Origin: Microbulbifer harenosus
Lineage (GTDB): Bacteria; Pseudomonadota; Gammaproteobacteria; Pseudomonadales; Cellvibrionaceae
DNA length: 64,000 bases
Direction of reading: 5' to 3'
NCBI RefSeq assembly: GCF_005771435.1
Contig: NZ_VANI01000021.1
Coordinates: 46,469 to 110,468 of the forward strand
The notes below the pieces were generated by a model. The model did no database searches. It was not told the DNA's origin and saw only the letters and a list, made by a program, of their open reading frames with translations. The translations under genes were made by a program, and so were the position numbers. Numbering within the stretch: the stretch's first letter is position 1; each line of letters starts with the position of its first letter. Below are positions 1-9,051 of this stretch, one piece after another.

Positions 1-884
1 CCAGCTGGACCTGCTCCGCCAATGGCGGTGCCAGTTGTGGCGCACTTTCCGGCACCGGCGCTATCAACGAGACGGTAGACCTGCCGGCAGGCGGCAGCAT
101 TACCTATCTGTTTACAATTACGGTGCCGGAGGACTACACCGGAGATCTCATCAATACCGCCCGCGCGGATGTACCGGATGGCGTGATCGATCCCGATCCC
201 GGTAATAACTCCGCAACCGACACGAATAGGCGCGCGCCGGAAGTGACGATTGAAAAAGTATCCGAGGGGGATGTAGGGACCTTTTCTTTCAGCGGCGGCA
301 ACGGTGTGCCGGAGCAGAGTATTACCACCACCAGCCCCGGACAGGTGCAGCGGGGCAACAGCTTTTATCTGTCCAGTGCCAATACCGCGACCCCCATTAC
401 CGAGTCCGGTATTCCCGCAACGTTTGAACTTACGGACATCACCTGCCGAGGTCTGCAAGCGGGTAGTGCGGTTGTCGATATCAACACCGCGACCGTCACG
501 CTGGATGCGGCTGCCACCGCAGCGGGCAGTGAGATCACCTGTCGTTTTACCAACGAGCGACTGTCGACGGACCTGGCCGTTACCAAGAGTGCACAGCCCA
601 CTACCGTCGTCGCCGGTGATAACGTGACTTACACCATCACCGTCGACAACCTGGGACCGCGGGACACCACCAATGCCATACTGACTGACACCCCAGACGC
701 GAACCAGGATTGCATTACTCCGGCGACGATCTCCTGCAGCGCCACGGGCGGCGCCCAGTGTCCGGTGGCGCCGATCGATCCCGCGCAGCTGGTGGGTGGC
801 GGTCTGGTAATCCCCGTCCTGCCCGCCAACAGCGAGGTGGTGTTTACCCTGGTGTGTCAAGTGAGTGCGGGCGCAGCGCCGTGA
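1..884 (+). CDS. DUF11-repeat surface/secreted protein, C-terminal fragment
   Basis: The reading frame is open from base 3, so the gene starts upstream of the window and only its C-terminal ~293 residues are visible. It contains the end of one DUF11-type beta-sandwich (PAGGSITYLFTITVP), then a Cys-containing segment resembling a SpaA/prealbumin-like fold ending CRFTNER, then a complete DUF11 repeat (DLAVTKSAQPTTVVAGDNVT). Repeats of this kind build long extracellular adhesins or matrix proteins. Paired cysteines in each repeat suggest disulfides in an exported protein. The protein ends after the last repeat with no visible membrane anchor, beta-barrel or sorting signal. Function beyond extracellular structure cannot be told. 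Downstream, the convergent 939-1595 gene is only 54 bp away. Confidence 0.8.
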   Translation, partial: SWTCSANGGASCGALSGTGAINETVDLPAGGSITYLFTITVPEDYTGDLINTARADVPDGVIDPDPGNNSATDTNRRAPEVTIEKVSEGDVGTFSFSGGNGVPEQSITTTSPGQVQRGNSFYLSSANTATPITESGIPATFELTDITCRGLQAGSAVVDINTATVTLDAAATAAGSEITCRFTNERLSTDLAVTKSAQPTTVVAGDNVTYTITVDNLGPRDTTNAILTDTPDANQDCITPATISCSATGGAQCPVAPIDPAQLVGGGLVIPVLPANSEVVFTLVCQVSAGAAP

Positions 885-938
885 GGCCGCAGGGCCTCCG
901 GGGAGAGGATGAGTTGGTGTGTGTTCAGGGGGCGGTGA

Positions 939-1595
939 TCACGCGGTCGTCTTACTCAGAATGATCTCGAGCTGATGTTCAAACGCTGCCACTTCTTCCG
1001 CGCCGCTGATGGCGTAGTCGTGATTGAACATGAACAGCGGCACCCCCTGAATTCCCTGAAGCACTAACTGCTCCTCCCGCGCCAGAGTCTGGCGGGCGAT
1101 GGCGGTATCCTCTAGCGCCTTAGAGGCTTCCGCGCGATCCAACCCTACCGATTCAGCGGCATCCAGCAGAACGCTCTCGTGATTGAGATTTTTTCCGTGG
1201 GTGAAGTAATCACTGAAAAGCTGGAGCTGCAGGTCCGTTTGCCGGTCGCTGTTCTCTGACCAGTGCAGGAGCTTGTGGGCTTGGCGCGTATTGTAGATAC
1301 GCAGGTCGTCGGTGAAATTGATCTCGAATCCTACCGCTGCTGCCAGCGTCTGCAGGCGTTGACGATTCTCTCTGCTCTGCTGCTCCGAGATCCGGTATTT
1401 ACGCGCCAGGTGATCGCGCAGGTTCTCGCCGGCTTCCGGCATGTCGGGGTTCAGCTCGAAGGGGTGCCACACCGTATTTACGGTAAACCGATCGCCGAAT
1501 TTCTCCAGCGCGCGCGCGAGCCGGTAGTAGCCGATGGCGCACCAGGGGCAGACAACGTCGGAAACTATATCGATTCTCAGATAGGTATTTGGCAT
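939..1595 (-). CDS. DsbA-family oxidoreductase, FrnE-like
   Basis: A 218-residue protein of the FrnE/DsbA-like thioredoxin-fold family, which covers cytosolic disulfide oxidoreductases and 2-hydroxychromene-2-carboxylate-isomerase-like proteins. The N-terminus has the redox motif CPWC (SDVVCPWCAIGYYR, residues ~13-26), followed by the helical insertion usual for the family (HPFELNPDMPEAGENLRDHL) and a C-terminal GVPLFMFN cis-Pro loop. There is no signal peptide, so it is probably cytosolic. The length matches FrnE proteins (~210-240 aa). The ATG at 1595 has a GGGAA-like ribosome site about 10 nt upstream. It is a single gene between a convergent DUF11 gene and the divergent TonB receptor. The substrate is unknown; a role in oxidative stress or disulfide handling is inferred from the family only. 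Confidence 0.88.
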   Translation of the reverse strand: MPNTYLRIDIVSDVVCPWCAIGYYRLARALEKFGDRFTVNTVWHPFELNPDMPEAGENLRDHLARKYRISEQQSRENRQRLQTLAAAVGFEINFTDDLRIYNTRQAHKLLHWSENSDRQTDLQLQLFSDYFTHGKNLNHESVLLDAAESVGLDRAEASKALEDTAIARQTLAREEQLVLQGIQGVPLFMFNHDYAISGAEEVAAFEHQLEIILSKTTA

Positions 1596-2170
1596 CGGAT
1601 TCCCACCAGACTTTCCGCTCTTTTACGCATAATGGCGCCATCCGAATGGCGTGTAAATGTTCTTTGGGAGACTCTCGTCACTATATCGACTGGTTGGCGT
1701 GTTTTGTGCACCGGTGGCGCAGTCCCGAACCCGCTCCCTCAGTCTAAGCGCTGAGGGTGCATATGCCTCATCGTCCGCGAGCTTTTGCGTCAGATTGCGA
1801 ACCTTTCGCGGTAGATACCAGGCGGTAGGTGCCCTCGCACCAGGTTGTGAAAATATCTAACATTTAAAGTTATATTTGTTGAAAGTTATTTTCTCGGTTG
1901 GTATGTTTCCTCCATGCGCTGGCATCACCAGTCCATATTTGATGTTCACCTTGTATCGCTCGCAGTCGGGACTCCCGTTGGAATTGCCGGTTATGGGAGA
2001 TCCCGGAGCTTTTTTTGCATTCCTCCGGATGTGGATAAGCAAATGTGGAACAGAACTGGAGGCCGCGCGGGGCTTTTGAGGACGCAACAATAAAAGAGGG
2101 TACTGGGCAAGGAGTGCCAGGGGTAGTGCCATCGTACGAATAAAAAGATAAACACCACCGAGGGTTAGCC
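1596..2170. promoter_or_regulatory. Intergenic control region upstream of TonB receptor
   Basis: These 575 bp separate divergent genes, and I see no convincing coding sequence. A 7-bp-arm hairpin (CCCTCAG/CTGAGGG) lies at about 1737-1758. At 1866-1889 there is a direct repeat, AAAGTTAT at 1866-1873 and 1882-1889, in a locally AT-rich stretch. Related AAAGT repeats occur near the PLP-lyase/rpiR divergent promoter at 12852-12899, so a shared regulator is possible. No clean sigma70 pair stands out close to the receptor, which leaves a long (~280 nt) possible leader before 2171. Confidence 0.35.
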
Positions 2171-5100
2171 ATGCCAAGGAAATTCAACCAGAAACTGCTC
2201 AGCATCGCCGTATGTGGTGCAGTCTGCGGCCTGCTGCCGGGGCAACTCGCCGCGCAGGCATCACACACGGACGACGCGCTCGTCGAGGAAGTCGTGGTCT
2301 ACGGGGATATGCGCGCAACACTGCAGTCCGCCCAAGACCTCAAGCGCGATGCCGACACCGTCAAGGACGTGATCACCGCGTCGGATATCGGCGCGCTACC
2401 GGACAAATCTGTTACCGAGGCCCTGCAGCGGGTACCCGGCGTGAGTATCGAGCGCTTTGCCGCCTCCGACGACCCCAACCACTACGCCGACGAGGGCACC
2501 GGTGTGCTGGTGCGCGGCCTTGATCGTGTGCGCAGTGAGATCAACGGTCGCGACTCTTTCAGTGCTACCCCCAGCGGCGGCCTCAATTTCGAAGATATTT
2601 CCCCGGAATTATTGGGTGCGGTAGAGGTAGTGAAGAACCAGACCGCGGATATGATCGCCGGCGGCATCGCCGGTACCGTCAATCTGGTTACCCGCAAGCC
2701 GTTTGACACCAATGAACAGTTGATCGCCGGCACCGTAAAAACCAACTACGGCGACTTCCGCGAAGAGAGCACGCCTACGGCCTCCGGCCTGTTCAGTGAC
2801 GTGTGGGAAACCGACGCCGGTGATTTCGGCTTCCTGGTCTCTGCCTCACACTCCGAACTCGCCACCCGCGGCGATGGGATCGGCGTGGCCAACTTTTATT
2901 CCCGCGGTGATGCGCATATCAATGTGCCACCTGGCTGGGACTCTACCGGCACTGTGATCGGAGGTACTGCACCAGACTCCCCGCTGGAAGGTCCGGTCGC
3001 CTTCCCGGATCAGCCCGCGGGCTCGGTCTATTACACCCCTGGTCAGTATTCCCTGCGCAGCGCCGAGAACGATCGCGAGCGCACCGGTTTCGCAACCTCC
3101 CTCCAATGGCGGAGCCCGAATGACAGCGTTATCACCACGCTGGAATACCTGCGTTCCGAGGCGTCGCTGGTGTGGCGTGAAAACGTGATCGGCCCGCAGG
3201 CGCAGGGCTTTGCGCAGGGGCAGTGGTGGGATTCCCGTGTGCGCACCGATGTGTCGGAAGACATGATGCCAACCTGGGATGAGAACAACATGTTCACCAG
3301 CGGTGTGATCAGCTTCGGCCCGGAAATGCCGATGCACCTGTCCTCCCGCTACAACGAAACCGAAACCTCTGTTGAAGATCTCTCCTTCAATATCGAATGG
3401 CAGGCCACCGAGCGACTCAATGTAGGTCTGGATATCCAGCGTGTGGACGCCACCGAAGAAATGATCAACAACGGCATCAATGCCCGCGCGCAGCACTCTG
3501 TGTCCGACGTGTATCTGGATCTGCGCGGCAGCCGCCCGAGCATCGAGTTCCTGAGCGATCGCCTGTTCGAGCCCGACTACACACCCAACTGGGATGGTCC
3601 ACGCCCGGATGTGTTGCTGGCGACCGCCCTGGACACCGCGGTGGATTCCGATGCGAGTATGAACGCGCTGAAGCTGGATCTGGAATACGAACTGGGCGAC
3701 GGCTGGGCGCGTACTCTGAGCGGCGGCGTGTACCGTTCCGACAAGGATCTCACCGTGCGCGATAGCGAGTACTCCAACTGGGGGGCGGTAAATACCCCAT
3801 GGAATACCGCCATCTCCATGAACGGTGATTACAACGCGATCAGCGATGAATTCGAGCGCCAGAACTGGAGCGACTTTTACCAGGGTGGCATTCTCGACGG
3901 TCGCGACGACTTTCTGTTTATCAAGATGGCGTCCGCGCAGGATTTCGCCAGTTTCATGCGCCGCGCCTGCGAGGAAGGTTTCAACACTGCTCCCTACGGC
4001 GAGACCAACCCGGGCGGCGCTTCGCCGGTGGGGCAGAGCAACCCGAACTGCTACCAGGCCATGGTCGACATGGCTGGTCGCGTAGCACCGGGCAGCCCCT
4101 TTGCGCCGCACGATATCACCTCCACCAACGAGAAGCGCCAGGAAGCTTATGTGCGCTTCGACTTCGCAGACGACACCCTGGAAATGCCATACCGCGGTAA
4201 CTTTGGCCTGCGCTATGTAAGCTACCAGTTGGAGTCCAGCGGCTACGTGGTAATGCCGCTGGCCGGTGGTGAAGGTGCCGACTTCCTGAGTGAAAACCTG
4301 CAGGCGTTTGCCGACGGACAGGGTGCGGTGAGCACCGTCGATGGCACCGACTACAGCACCGTGCTGCCAAGCTTCAACCTGGCGGTGAATGTAAAGGAAG
4401 ATGTGATTGTGCGCGTCGGGGCGTCGCAGAGTCTGTACTTCCCGAACCTGCAGGACACTCGCAACTCGCGCATCGTGACCTTGGAGTACGAAGTACAGCG
4501 CGACGGCGAGAACGGCCCGATCACCGGCATCACTCCCGGCAGTGTGCAGATCAACGGTACCGCGCGCAACCCGTTCCTGGAGCCGGAAGAAGCCCTCAAC
4601 CTCGACCTGACCACAGAGTGGTATTTTTCAGATACCGGTTCTCTGGCACTGGCGCTGTTCCGCAAGGATATCGATAACCTGTTCCGCGAGCGTCCCTTCC
4701 TGGCGGATGTGACCAACCCGCGCACCGGCGTGACCGAGTCGGTTTCCTTCAACGGCCCGGCGAACGACGGCGAGGGCTCGATACAGGGCTTTGAGATTTC
4801 CTATAGCCAGTTCTTCGACAACCTGCCGGGCGCTTGGAGCGGCCTCGGTGTACAGCTGAACTACACCTATATTGATCAGAAGGATCTGAATGATCCGATG
4901 AGTGACGAGCAAATGGGTGCGGTGCGCTTTGATACCAACGGCAATCCAATCTACGACGGCCGCAACAGCTTCCGCGCTTTCACAGATCTGCCGCTGCCGG
5001 GCTACTCGGATGAGAGCTACAACATCGTGGGGATGTACGAGTATGCGGATCTGTCGGTGCGCCTGGCGTACAACTGGCGCTCCGATTATCTGGTAACCCG

Positions 5101-5329
5101 CCGCGATTCCAACGAGTTTGCGCCGGTGTATGCGAAGGCGGCGGGCTTCCTCGATGGTTCCGCGTACTACAACATCACCGACAATATTCAGATTGGTCTG
5201 GAGGCGAGCAATATCCTGAATACTGAGACTCGCACTGAGTTGCAGCTGGATCAGGAAGGGACACGTACGGACTCTCTGAATTTCATCACCGACCGTCGGT
5301 ACGCGTTGGGACTTCGTGCGAAGTTCTGA
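2171..5329 (+). CDS. TonB-dependent receptor, probable (oligo)saccharide uptake
   Basis: A 1052-residue outer-membrane receptor. A signal peptide (residues ~1-28, cleavage near AAQA) is followed by a plug domain with PDKSVTEALQRVPGVSIER at ~78-96 and GGIAGTVNLVTRKPFD at ~166-181. A 22-stranded barrel region ends in an aromatic-rich terminus closing with F (LGLRAKF). The plug wording (ALPDKSVTEALQR) is typical of the large subfamily (TIGR01782-like) found beside glycan-degradation genes in Xanthomonas, Alteromonadales and Cellvibrionales. It faces the GH9 gene across a strong terminator and starts the amino-sugar locus, so uptake of chitin-derived or other aminosugar oligosaccharides is inferred. 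The actual ligand is not shown by the sequence. Confidence 0.9.
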   Translation: MPRKFNQKLLSIAVCGAVCGLLPGQLAAQASHTDDALVEEVVVYGDMRATLQSAQDLKRDADTVKDVITASDIGALPDKSVTEALQRVPGVSIERFAASDDPNHYADEGTGVLVRGLDRVRSEINGRDSFSATPSGGLNFEDISPELLGAVEVVKNQTADMIAGGIAGTVNLVTRKPFDTNEQLIAGTVKTNYGDFREESTPTASGLFSDVWETDAGDFGFLVSASHSELATRGDGIGVANFYSRGDAHINVPPGWDSTGTVIGGTAPDSPLEGPVAFPDQPAGSVYYTPGQYSLRSAENDRERTGFATSLQWRSPNDSVITTLEYLRSEASLVWRENVIGPQAQGFAQGQWWDSRVRTDVSEDMMPTWDENNMFTSGVISFGPEMPMHLSSRYNETETSVEDLSFNIEWQATERLNVGLDIQRVDATEEMINNGINARAQHSVSDVYLDLRGSRPSIEFLSDRLFEPDYTPNWDGPRPDVLLATALDTAVDSDASMNALKLDLEYELGDGWARTLSGGVYRSDKDLTVRDSEYSNWGAVNTPWNTAISMNGDYNAISDEFERQNWSDFYQGGILDGRDDFLFIKMASAQDFASFMRRACEEGFNTAPYGETNPGGASPVGQSNPNCYQAMVDMAGRVAPGSPFAPHDITSTNEKRQEAYVRFDFADDTLEMPYRGNFGLRYVSYQLESSGYVVMPLAGGEGADFLSENLQAFADGQGAVSTVDGTDYSTVLPSFNLAVNVKEDVIVRVGASQSLYFPNLQDTRNSRIVTLEYEVQRDGENGPITGITPGSVQINGTARNPFLEPEEALNLDLTTEWYFSDTGSLALALFRKDIDNLFRERPFLADVTNPRTGVTESVSFNGPANDGEGSIQGFEISYSQFFDNLPGAWSGLGVQLNYTYIDQKDLNDPMSDEQMGAVRFDTNGNPIYDGRNSFRAFTDLPLPGYSDESYNIVGMYEYADLSVRLAYNWRSDYLVTRRDSNEFAPVYAKAAGFLDGSAYYNITDNIQIGLEASNILNTETRTELQLDQEGTRTDSLNFITDRRYALGLRAKF

Positions 5330-5350
5330 TACGGCGTGCGCTGTTTGTTA

Positions 5351-5393
5351 AAAAAAGCCCGGCCGCCAACAGGCGGCCGGGCTTTTGTTTTTT
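5351..5393. terminator. Strong bidirectional rho-independent terminator
   Basis: The GCCCGGCCGCC stem with an AACA loop and complementary GGCGGCCGGGC arm is flanked by an A-tract on the left and TTTTGTTTTTT on the right. It lies between the convergent TonB-receptor and GH9 genes and can serve both strands. Confidence 0.93.
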
Positions 5394-5442
5394 GGGGTAT
5401 GGTCATGGCCGGTCGAACAACCGCCGCGATCAGTGTCGGCTA

Positions 5443-8070
5443 TCAAATATCCTCAGGCTGCAATAATGCCTGCACCGCATTGGCCAGGAAAATATAACTG
5501 GCACCAACGGTGATCACATACTCGTTCTGGCCCCAGAAAAATGGCCAGTTTTCCTTGTTTTCCGGAAAATCCGGCGGAAGTATCAGCACACCGGGCACGA
5601 CGCCGCCGGGAATAAACGAGAAGTCCGCGCGGTTGGAGCCGTAGGCCACCAGTTTGGATTCCGCACCCACGCCCGATACCAGAGAAAGGTTCGAACCGGG
5701 GTGGCGGCCAAGAATATAGTCGAGGCTGCGGAACACCAGATCATTTTCAACGATGTGCGGAAAGTGCTTGTGCAGCCAGTAATTGGTGTTGCCGAAATTG
5801 ACAACACCGCCGGCACCGGCCCAGCCGCCGCGGGTAACGGGAACACCGTAGGGGGTTTCGCGCTCGAAGGCGCGGATCTGCTCGCGGTAGTCGCGCGCAA
5901 GCTGCTGCATGTTATCCCGGAAGTCCTCATCCATCAGCGGAATCGCCTGCGCCAGCGTGACGGCGTTGAAAGCAAACCGCTCGCGTACCTGGGGCAGCAA
6001 TGTGTGTACGGACGCGGCGTACTGGGCGTCTTCCGTGCTGATCAGCAGTTCCACGGCCGCGGCCAGTTGCTCCTCCTCCAAGCGTCCGCCGGTGGTGTTG
6101 CCGTAGTGGTACAGATTGGGCTCGCGCTGCTGTTCGTACTGCCACACACGCACTGCGGTGGCGAGGCACTCATCGGCGAGTTTTTCATTGTAATTGCGTA
6201 GTGCGCGGCTGGCGGCGGCGAGCGCTGCGGCGGAGCCGTAGTTAAGCGCAGAAGTGTTGCTGGTAAACGCCCAGCGGTCGTCGAACTCGCCACTTTTCTC
6301 GCCATCGGTATTCATTACCCGGCGCTCTGGCGGCGGTGCAACGGTAGAAGGCAGGTACATTTTCCCGACCCGTCGCTCTTCGGCGAATGGGTCCAGCGCC
6401 CGGGCGTAAACGCGGTTGTCGGTTTTGGTGGAACCGTCGCCCAGATGCGGATATTGGTAGAGATGCGCGGCCACGATACCGGGGATGGCGTGGCCGAGAG
6501 CGCGGTGCTGCGCGATCAGAGCCAGGGTGCCGTGCTCTATCTGCTGGATGATATCCGGCACACCGTCCGGCCGGTGCATCTGCACACTGCGTTTCTGCTG
6601 GCTGATGGTGGTGTTGTCCCGGTCTATACCGAACTCTTCCCAGGCGTGCACCAGGTTGCGCACCGTATGGTATTGAGACTGGGTGCGAATATCGTAGTCA
6701 CCTGCGTCATACCAGCCGCCGACATCCAGCCCGGGAATATGCTCAAAGGGTTTGAACTTTGTATCGGTCTGCGCATTGTGTGCGTAGAGATCGAAATGCT
6801 CATAGTCGGCTGGTGCCTGCAGCGCATCGTCCAGGTGTGAGCGGCCGTGCCACACCCGGTAGGCCTCGCGTACTTCCATATGGTCCATCTGTACCGGCAG
6901 GAAAACATCCAGCGTCGGCTGCCAGATGTCGGCATGTGCTGCGGCGTCGATGGGGAAGGGCGCACTCAGCTGATCGCCGTATTCGATCTGGTACAGCCCC
7001 GGCTGCGCCACCGCGGAAAAATCGAAGGTAACGTACCGGTAGCGCAGGTATTCCCCCCACGAATCCACTGCCGCATCCAGCGCTGTGGATTTTTTGCCAT
7101 CCGGTTCGATTTTCAACAGCCGCGCGTGGTCATGCGGCTTGTCATTGCTGTCGAGTTCGATCACCGCCCGTTTCGGCTGTGCCGGGTGGTAGCCCGCCTG
7201 GGAAAAACCGATCACTGGCTTGCGTATCCAGTCGGGGTCCGCCTGCACATCCAGCTCCCAGCGGACCACCTCGCCCGAGCGCCCCGCGGGGATCAGGCTG
7301 CGCACTACAAACCAGCCGTTCTGCGCCTTGTTGCGGCCGTCGAACAGCATCAGCGGGTTGTCGCCGCCGAGATTGCGGATGGCAACGCGGTTGATGGGAT
7401 CTTCCGGAGACAGTACCAGCTTGTGACCCGTGGCGAGTGGCAGTGGTTCGGTGCGCCCAGTCTCGTCGAACTGCATACCACCGCCGGGGTGCCGCGGAAA
7501 CAGGCCGCCGCGGCCGTCCATCAGGTACGCCTTGCCGAAATAGCTGGCCGGCAGGAATTCCATATTGAAGCCGGCTTTGCCTGCAAGCTTTTGCGGCAGG
7601 GGCTCGTCCAGCTGCACACTGATTTCCATTTTCCCGCCCTCGGCCTGCGCGACTACGCGATAGGAGAAACCGAGTTCGGGATATTCCAGCCGCGCTTCGA
7701 TGCGACTTGCCTCGCGCTCAACGCTGCGCTCAATTAACTGACCCATCCCATCCCACTGTTCCGGGGTGTGCAACAGGCGCAGGTCGCCGTTGGTGGCGAT
7801 CCGCTCGCCGCGCTGGATGATTTCGATACCGCTGGTCTTGGCATCGTAGAAGAGGCCGCCCGGTGGGTTGCTGAAGGCGAGAATGTTGACCCCCGGGGCC
7901 TGGAAATACTCGCGATCATTGAGGCGCAGGTCCGGTGTTATCGCGCTGGCTGTTCCAGCTTCGGTGAAAACCTGTGAATTGGAATCGACAACGGGGGATT
8001 CACCGTCGCAGGCAGAGAGTCCCAGCGCGATCAACGGCAGGGACAGCAACACGAGATTCTTACTTTTCAC
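5443..8070 (-). CDS. Glycoside hydrolase family 9 lipoprotein (aminosugar or beta-glucan hydrolase)
   Basis: An 875-residue GH9 enzyme. The start is GTG at 8070. The N-terminus is a lipoprotein signal with lipobox LSAC (Cys ~21), so the enzyme should be anchored in the cell envelope. Residues ~90-285 form a region I do not recognise. An N-terminal cellulase Ig-like domain follows (VIGFSQAGYHPAQPKRAVIE, ~286-380). The GH9 (alpha/alpha)6 domain comes next, with the catalytic Asp motif GWYDAGDYD near residue 455 and the general-acid Glu in WGQNEYV near 850. Family members cleave cellulose, mixed glucans or chitosan-type glucosamine oligomers. Its position beside GH20 suggests exo-glucosaminidase-like activity, an inference. 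It has its own promoter with a LacI-type operator and is separated from the SMP-30 gene by 132 bp. Confidence 0.88.
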   Translation of the reverse strand: MKSKNLVLLSLPLIALGLSACDGESPVVDSNSQVFTEAGTASAITPDLRLNDREYFQAPGVNILAFSNPPGGLFYDAKTSGIEIIQRGERIATNGDLRLLHTPEQWDGMGQLIERSVEREASRIEARLEYPELGFSYRVVAQAEGGKMEISVQLDEPLPQKLAGKAGFNMEFLPASYFGKAYLMDGRGGLFPRHPGGGMQFDETGRTEPLPLATGHKLVLSPEDPINRVAIRNLGGDNPLMLFDGRNKAQNGWFVVRSLIPAGRSGEVVRWELDVQADPDWIRKPVIGFSQAGYHPAQPKRAVIELDSNDKPHDHARLLKIEPDGKKSTALDAAVDSWGEYLRYRYVTFDFSAVAQPGLYQIEYGDQLSAPFPIDAAAHADIWQPTLDVFLPVQMDHMEVREAYRVWHGRSHLDDALQAPADYEHFDLYAHNAQTDTKFKPFEHIPGLDVGGWYDAGDYDIRTQSQYHTVRNLVHAWEEFGIDRDNTTISQQKRSVQMHRPDGVPDIIQQIEHGTLALIAQHRALGHAIPGIVAAHLYQYPHLGDGSTKTDNRVYARALDPFAEERRVGKMYLPSTVAPPPERRVMNTDGEKSGEFDDRWAFTSNTSALNYGSAAALAAASRALRNYNEKLADECLATAVRVWQYEQQREPNLYHYGNTTGGRLEEEQLAAAVELLISTEDAQYAASVHTLLPQVRERFAFNAVTLAQAIPLMDEDFRDNMQQLARDYREQIRAFERETPYGVPVTRGGWAGAGGVVNFGNTNYWLHKHFPHIVENDLVFRSLDYILGRHPGSNLSLVSGVGAESKLVAYGSNRADFSFIPGGVVPGVLILPPDFPENKENWPFFWGQNEYVITVGASYIFLANAVQALLQPEDI

Positions 8071-8098
8071 GGTACGTATTCCGTATTTATTATCGAAA

Positions 8099-8112
8099 TG
8101 GTACCGCTACCA
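8099..8112. promoter_or_regulatory. LacI-family operator candidate upstream of GH9 gene
   Basis: TGGTACCGCTACCA has TGGTA/TACCA arms around a 4-nt centre, the form used by many LacI-family sugar repressors. It overlaps the predicted -10 of the GH9 promoter. No LacI regulator is encoded in the window. The only regulator of the locus here is RpiR-type, so this gene would answer to a regulator encoded elsewhere. Confidence 0.65.
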
Positions 8113-8138
8113 TAAATGCTTGAAATCGATCTTGTCAA
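8109..8138 (-). promoter_or_regulatory. Sigma70 promoter of GH9 gene
   Basis: Read on the minus strand, a consensus TTGACA (8138-8133) is followed after 18 bp by TATGGT (8114-8109). The LacI-like palindrome sits on the -10 and start site, so repressor binding would block initiation. The expected transcript start is near 8102, about 30 nt before the GTG. Confidence 0.55.
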
Positions 8139-8202
8139 AGTGTTTCCCGAGATTCGGGTCGGCCAATTTTTAATCAAAAATCTCGGCAGCTATCGGCCTC
8201 CC

Positions 8203-9051
8203 TCAGCGCCCCGTAGAAAACCGTTCAATCGCCCCGCGCTTCTGCATGGTTACATAGCCGGTTTTTTCATCATCGCTCAGAGCAACGTTGGTTGGGTGTT
8301 GGCCCGTCAGGCGAACAGTGGAAAGTACTTCACCAGTGGGGGAAACCTTGAGAACCACACCCGCGCCGTAGCGGGTGATGTAGAGATTGCCTTCGACGTC
8401 TGTCTGCATTCCATCCAGTCCGAAGTCATCGAATTCCAACAGCAGTTTTTTGTTGGCCACATCGCCGTTGTCCAACACGTCATACACCCACACCCGACGC
8501 TGCACGCTTTCATTGAGATACAGTTTCCTGCCGTCGGGGCTCAGCTCAATGCCATTGGTGGTGCCCATATTTCTTTCCAGCAGAGTGAATGCACCCTCGG
8601 GAGAAATACGCCACAGCTGGCCACTGTTGTTGGCCCAGTCCGGATCGCTGGCATAAATGGTGCCGTCTTGGGCGATGGCGATATCGTTGGGTTGGTGCAT
8701 TTCCGGATTGTGGAATTTGCGCAGGATTTTTCTGGTGGCGGGGTCGATCTGCAACACATTGTGGCCGGTGTAGTCGGCGACGTACATCAGTCCATTGTGG
8801 AAGCGCAGACTGTTGCCGGTGCTGCCTTCCGGCAGTTGCAGCCAGACTTCTCCGCGGCCCTTTTCAGTAACACGGCCAATGGTGCCCTGATGGGAAAAAT
8901 TCACCGCGTACAGGCTGCCATCCGGCCCCACCACCGGGCCCTCCACACCGCTGGTAAAGCTGCCCTCCGGCATCCAGTCTGTGGTTTGCGTATCCGCCGC
9001 GCTGCCAGCGATTGCCAGTGCCAGAATTGAAGCGCCGAAAAAATTAATCAT
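8203..9051 (-). CDS. Secreted SMP-30/gluconolactonase-family protein
   Basis: A 282-residue six-bladed beta-propeller of the SMP-30/gluconolactonase/LRE family. The metal ligands can be placed: Glu in SGVEGPV (~37), Asn in QPNDIAI (~123), Asn in GTTNGIEL (~168) and Asp in GLDGMQTD (~220). The first ~20 residues are a signal peptide (ASILALAIAGSAAD), so the protein is probably periplasmic. Many annotated family members are cytosolic. Its start overlaps the GH20 stop by 8 bp, so the two are translationally coupled. Known members hydrolyse sugar lactones to aldonic acids. Here the natural substrate could be the lactone at an oxidised GlcNAc end, an inference from context. Confidence 0.85.
   Translation of the reverse strand: MINFFGASILALAIAGSAADTQTTDWMPEGSFTSGVEGPVVGPDGSLYAVNFSHQGTIGRVTEKGRGEVWLQLPEGSTGNSLRFHNGLMYVADYTGHNVLQIDPATRKILRKFHNPEMHQPNDIAIAQDGTIYASDPDWANNSGQLWRISPEGAFTLLERNMGTTNGIELSPDGRKLYLNESVQRRVWVYDVLDNGDVANKKLLLEFDDFGLDGMQTDVEGNLYITRYGAGVVLKVSPTGEVLSTVRLTGQHPTNVALSDDEKTGYVTMQKRGAIERFSTGR

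Noticed and set aside
885..938. GAGGCC/GGCCTC hairpin after the DUF11 gene as terminator
   Set aside because: It has a 6-bp stem with no T-tract on either side, too weak to call.
1846..1864. CRP-like site TGTGAAAATATCTAACA
   Set aside because: Only one half-site matches; the other lacks TCACA.
1857..2268. Minus-strand frames of 106 and 132 codons upstream of the TonB receptor
   Set aside because: They run through the receptor start and promoter region, have no ribosome site or protein-like composition, and overlap each other in different frames.
2846..4111. Long minus-strand open frame (421 codons) inside the TonB receptor
   Set aside because: It lies antisense to a clearly homologous receptor, and its His/Arg/Ala-rich translation is what GC-rich antisense frames give. 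No domain was recognised.
5680..5700. GGTTCGAACC, tRNA T-loop-like
   Set aside because: It is isolated inside the GH9 coding sequence with no acceptor stem or anticodon arm around it.
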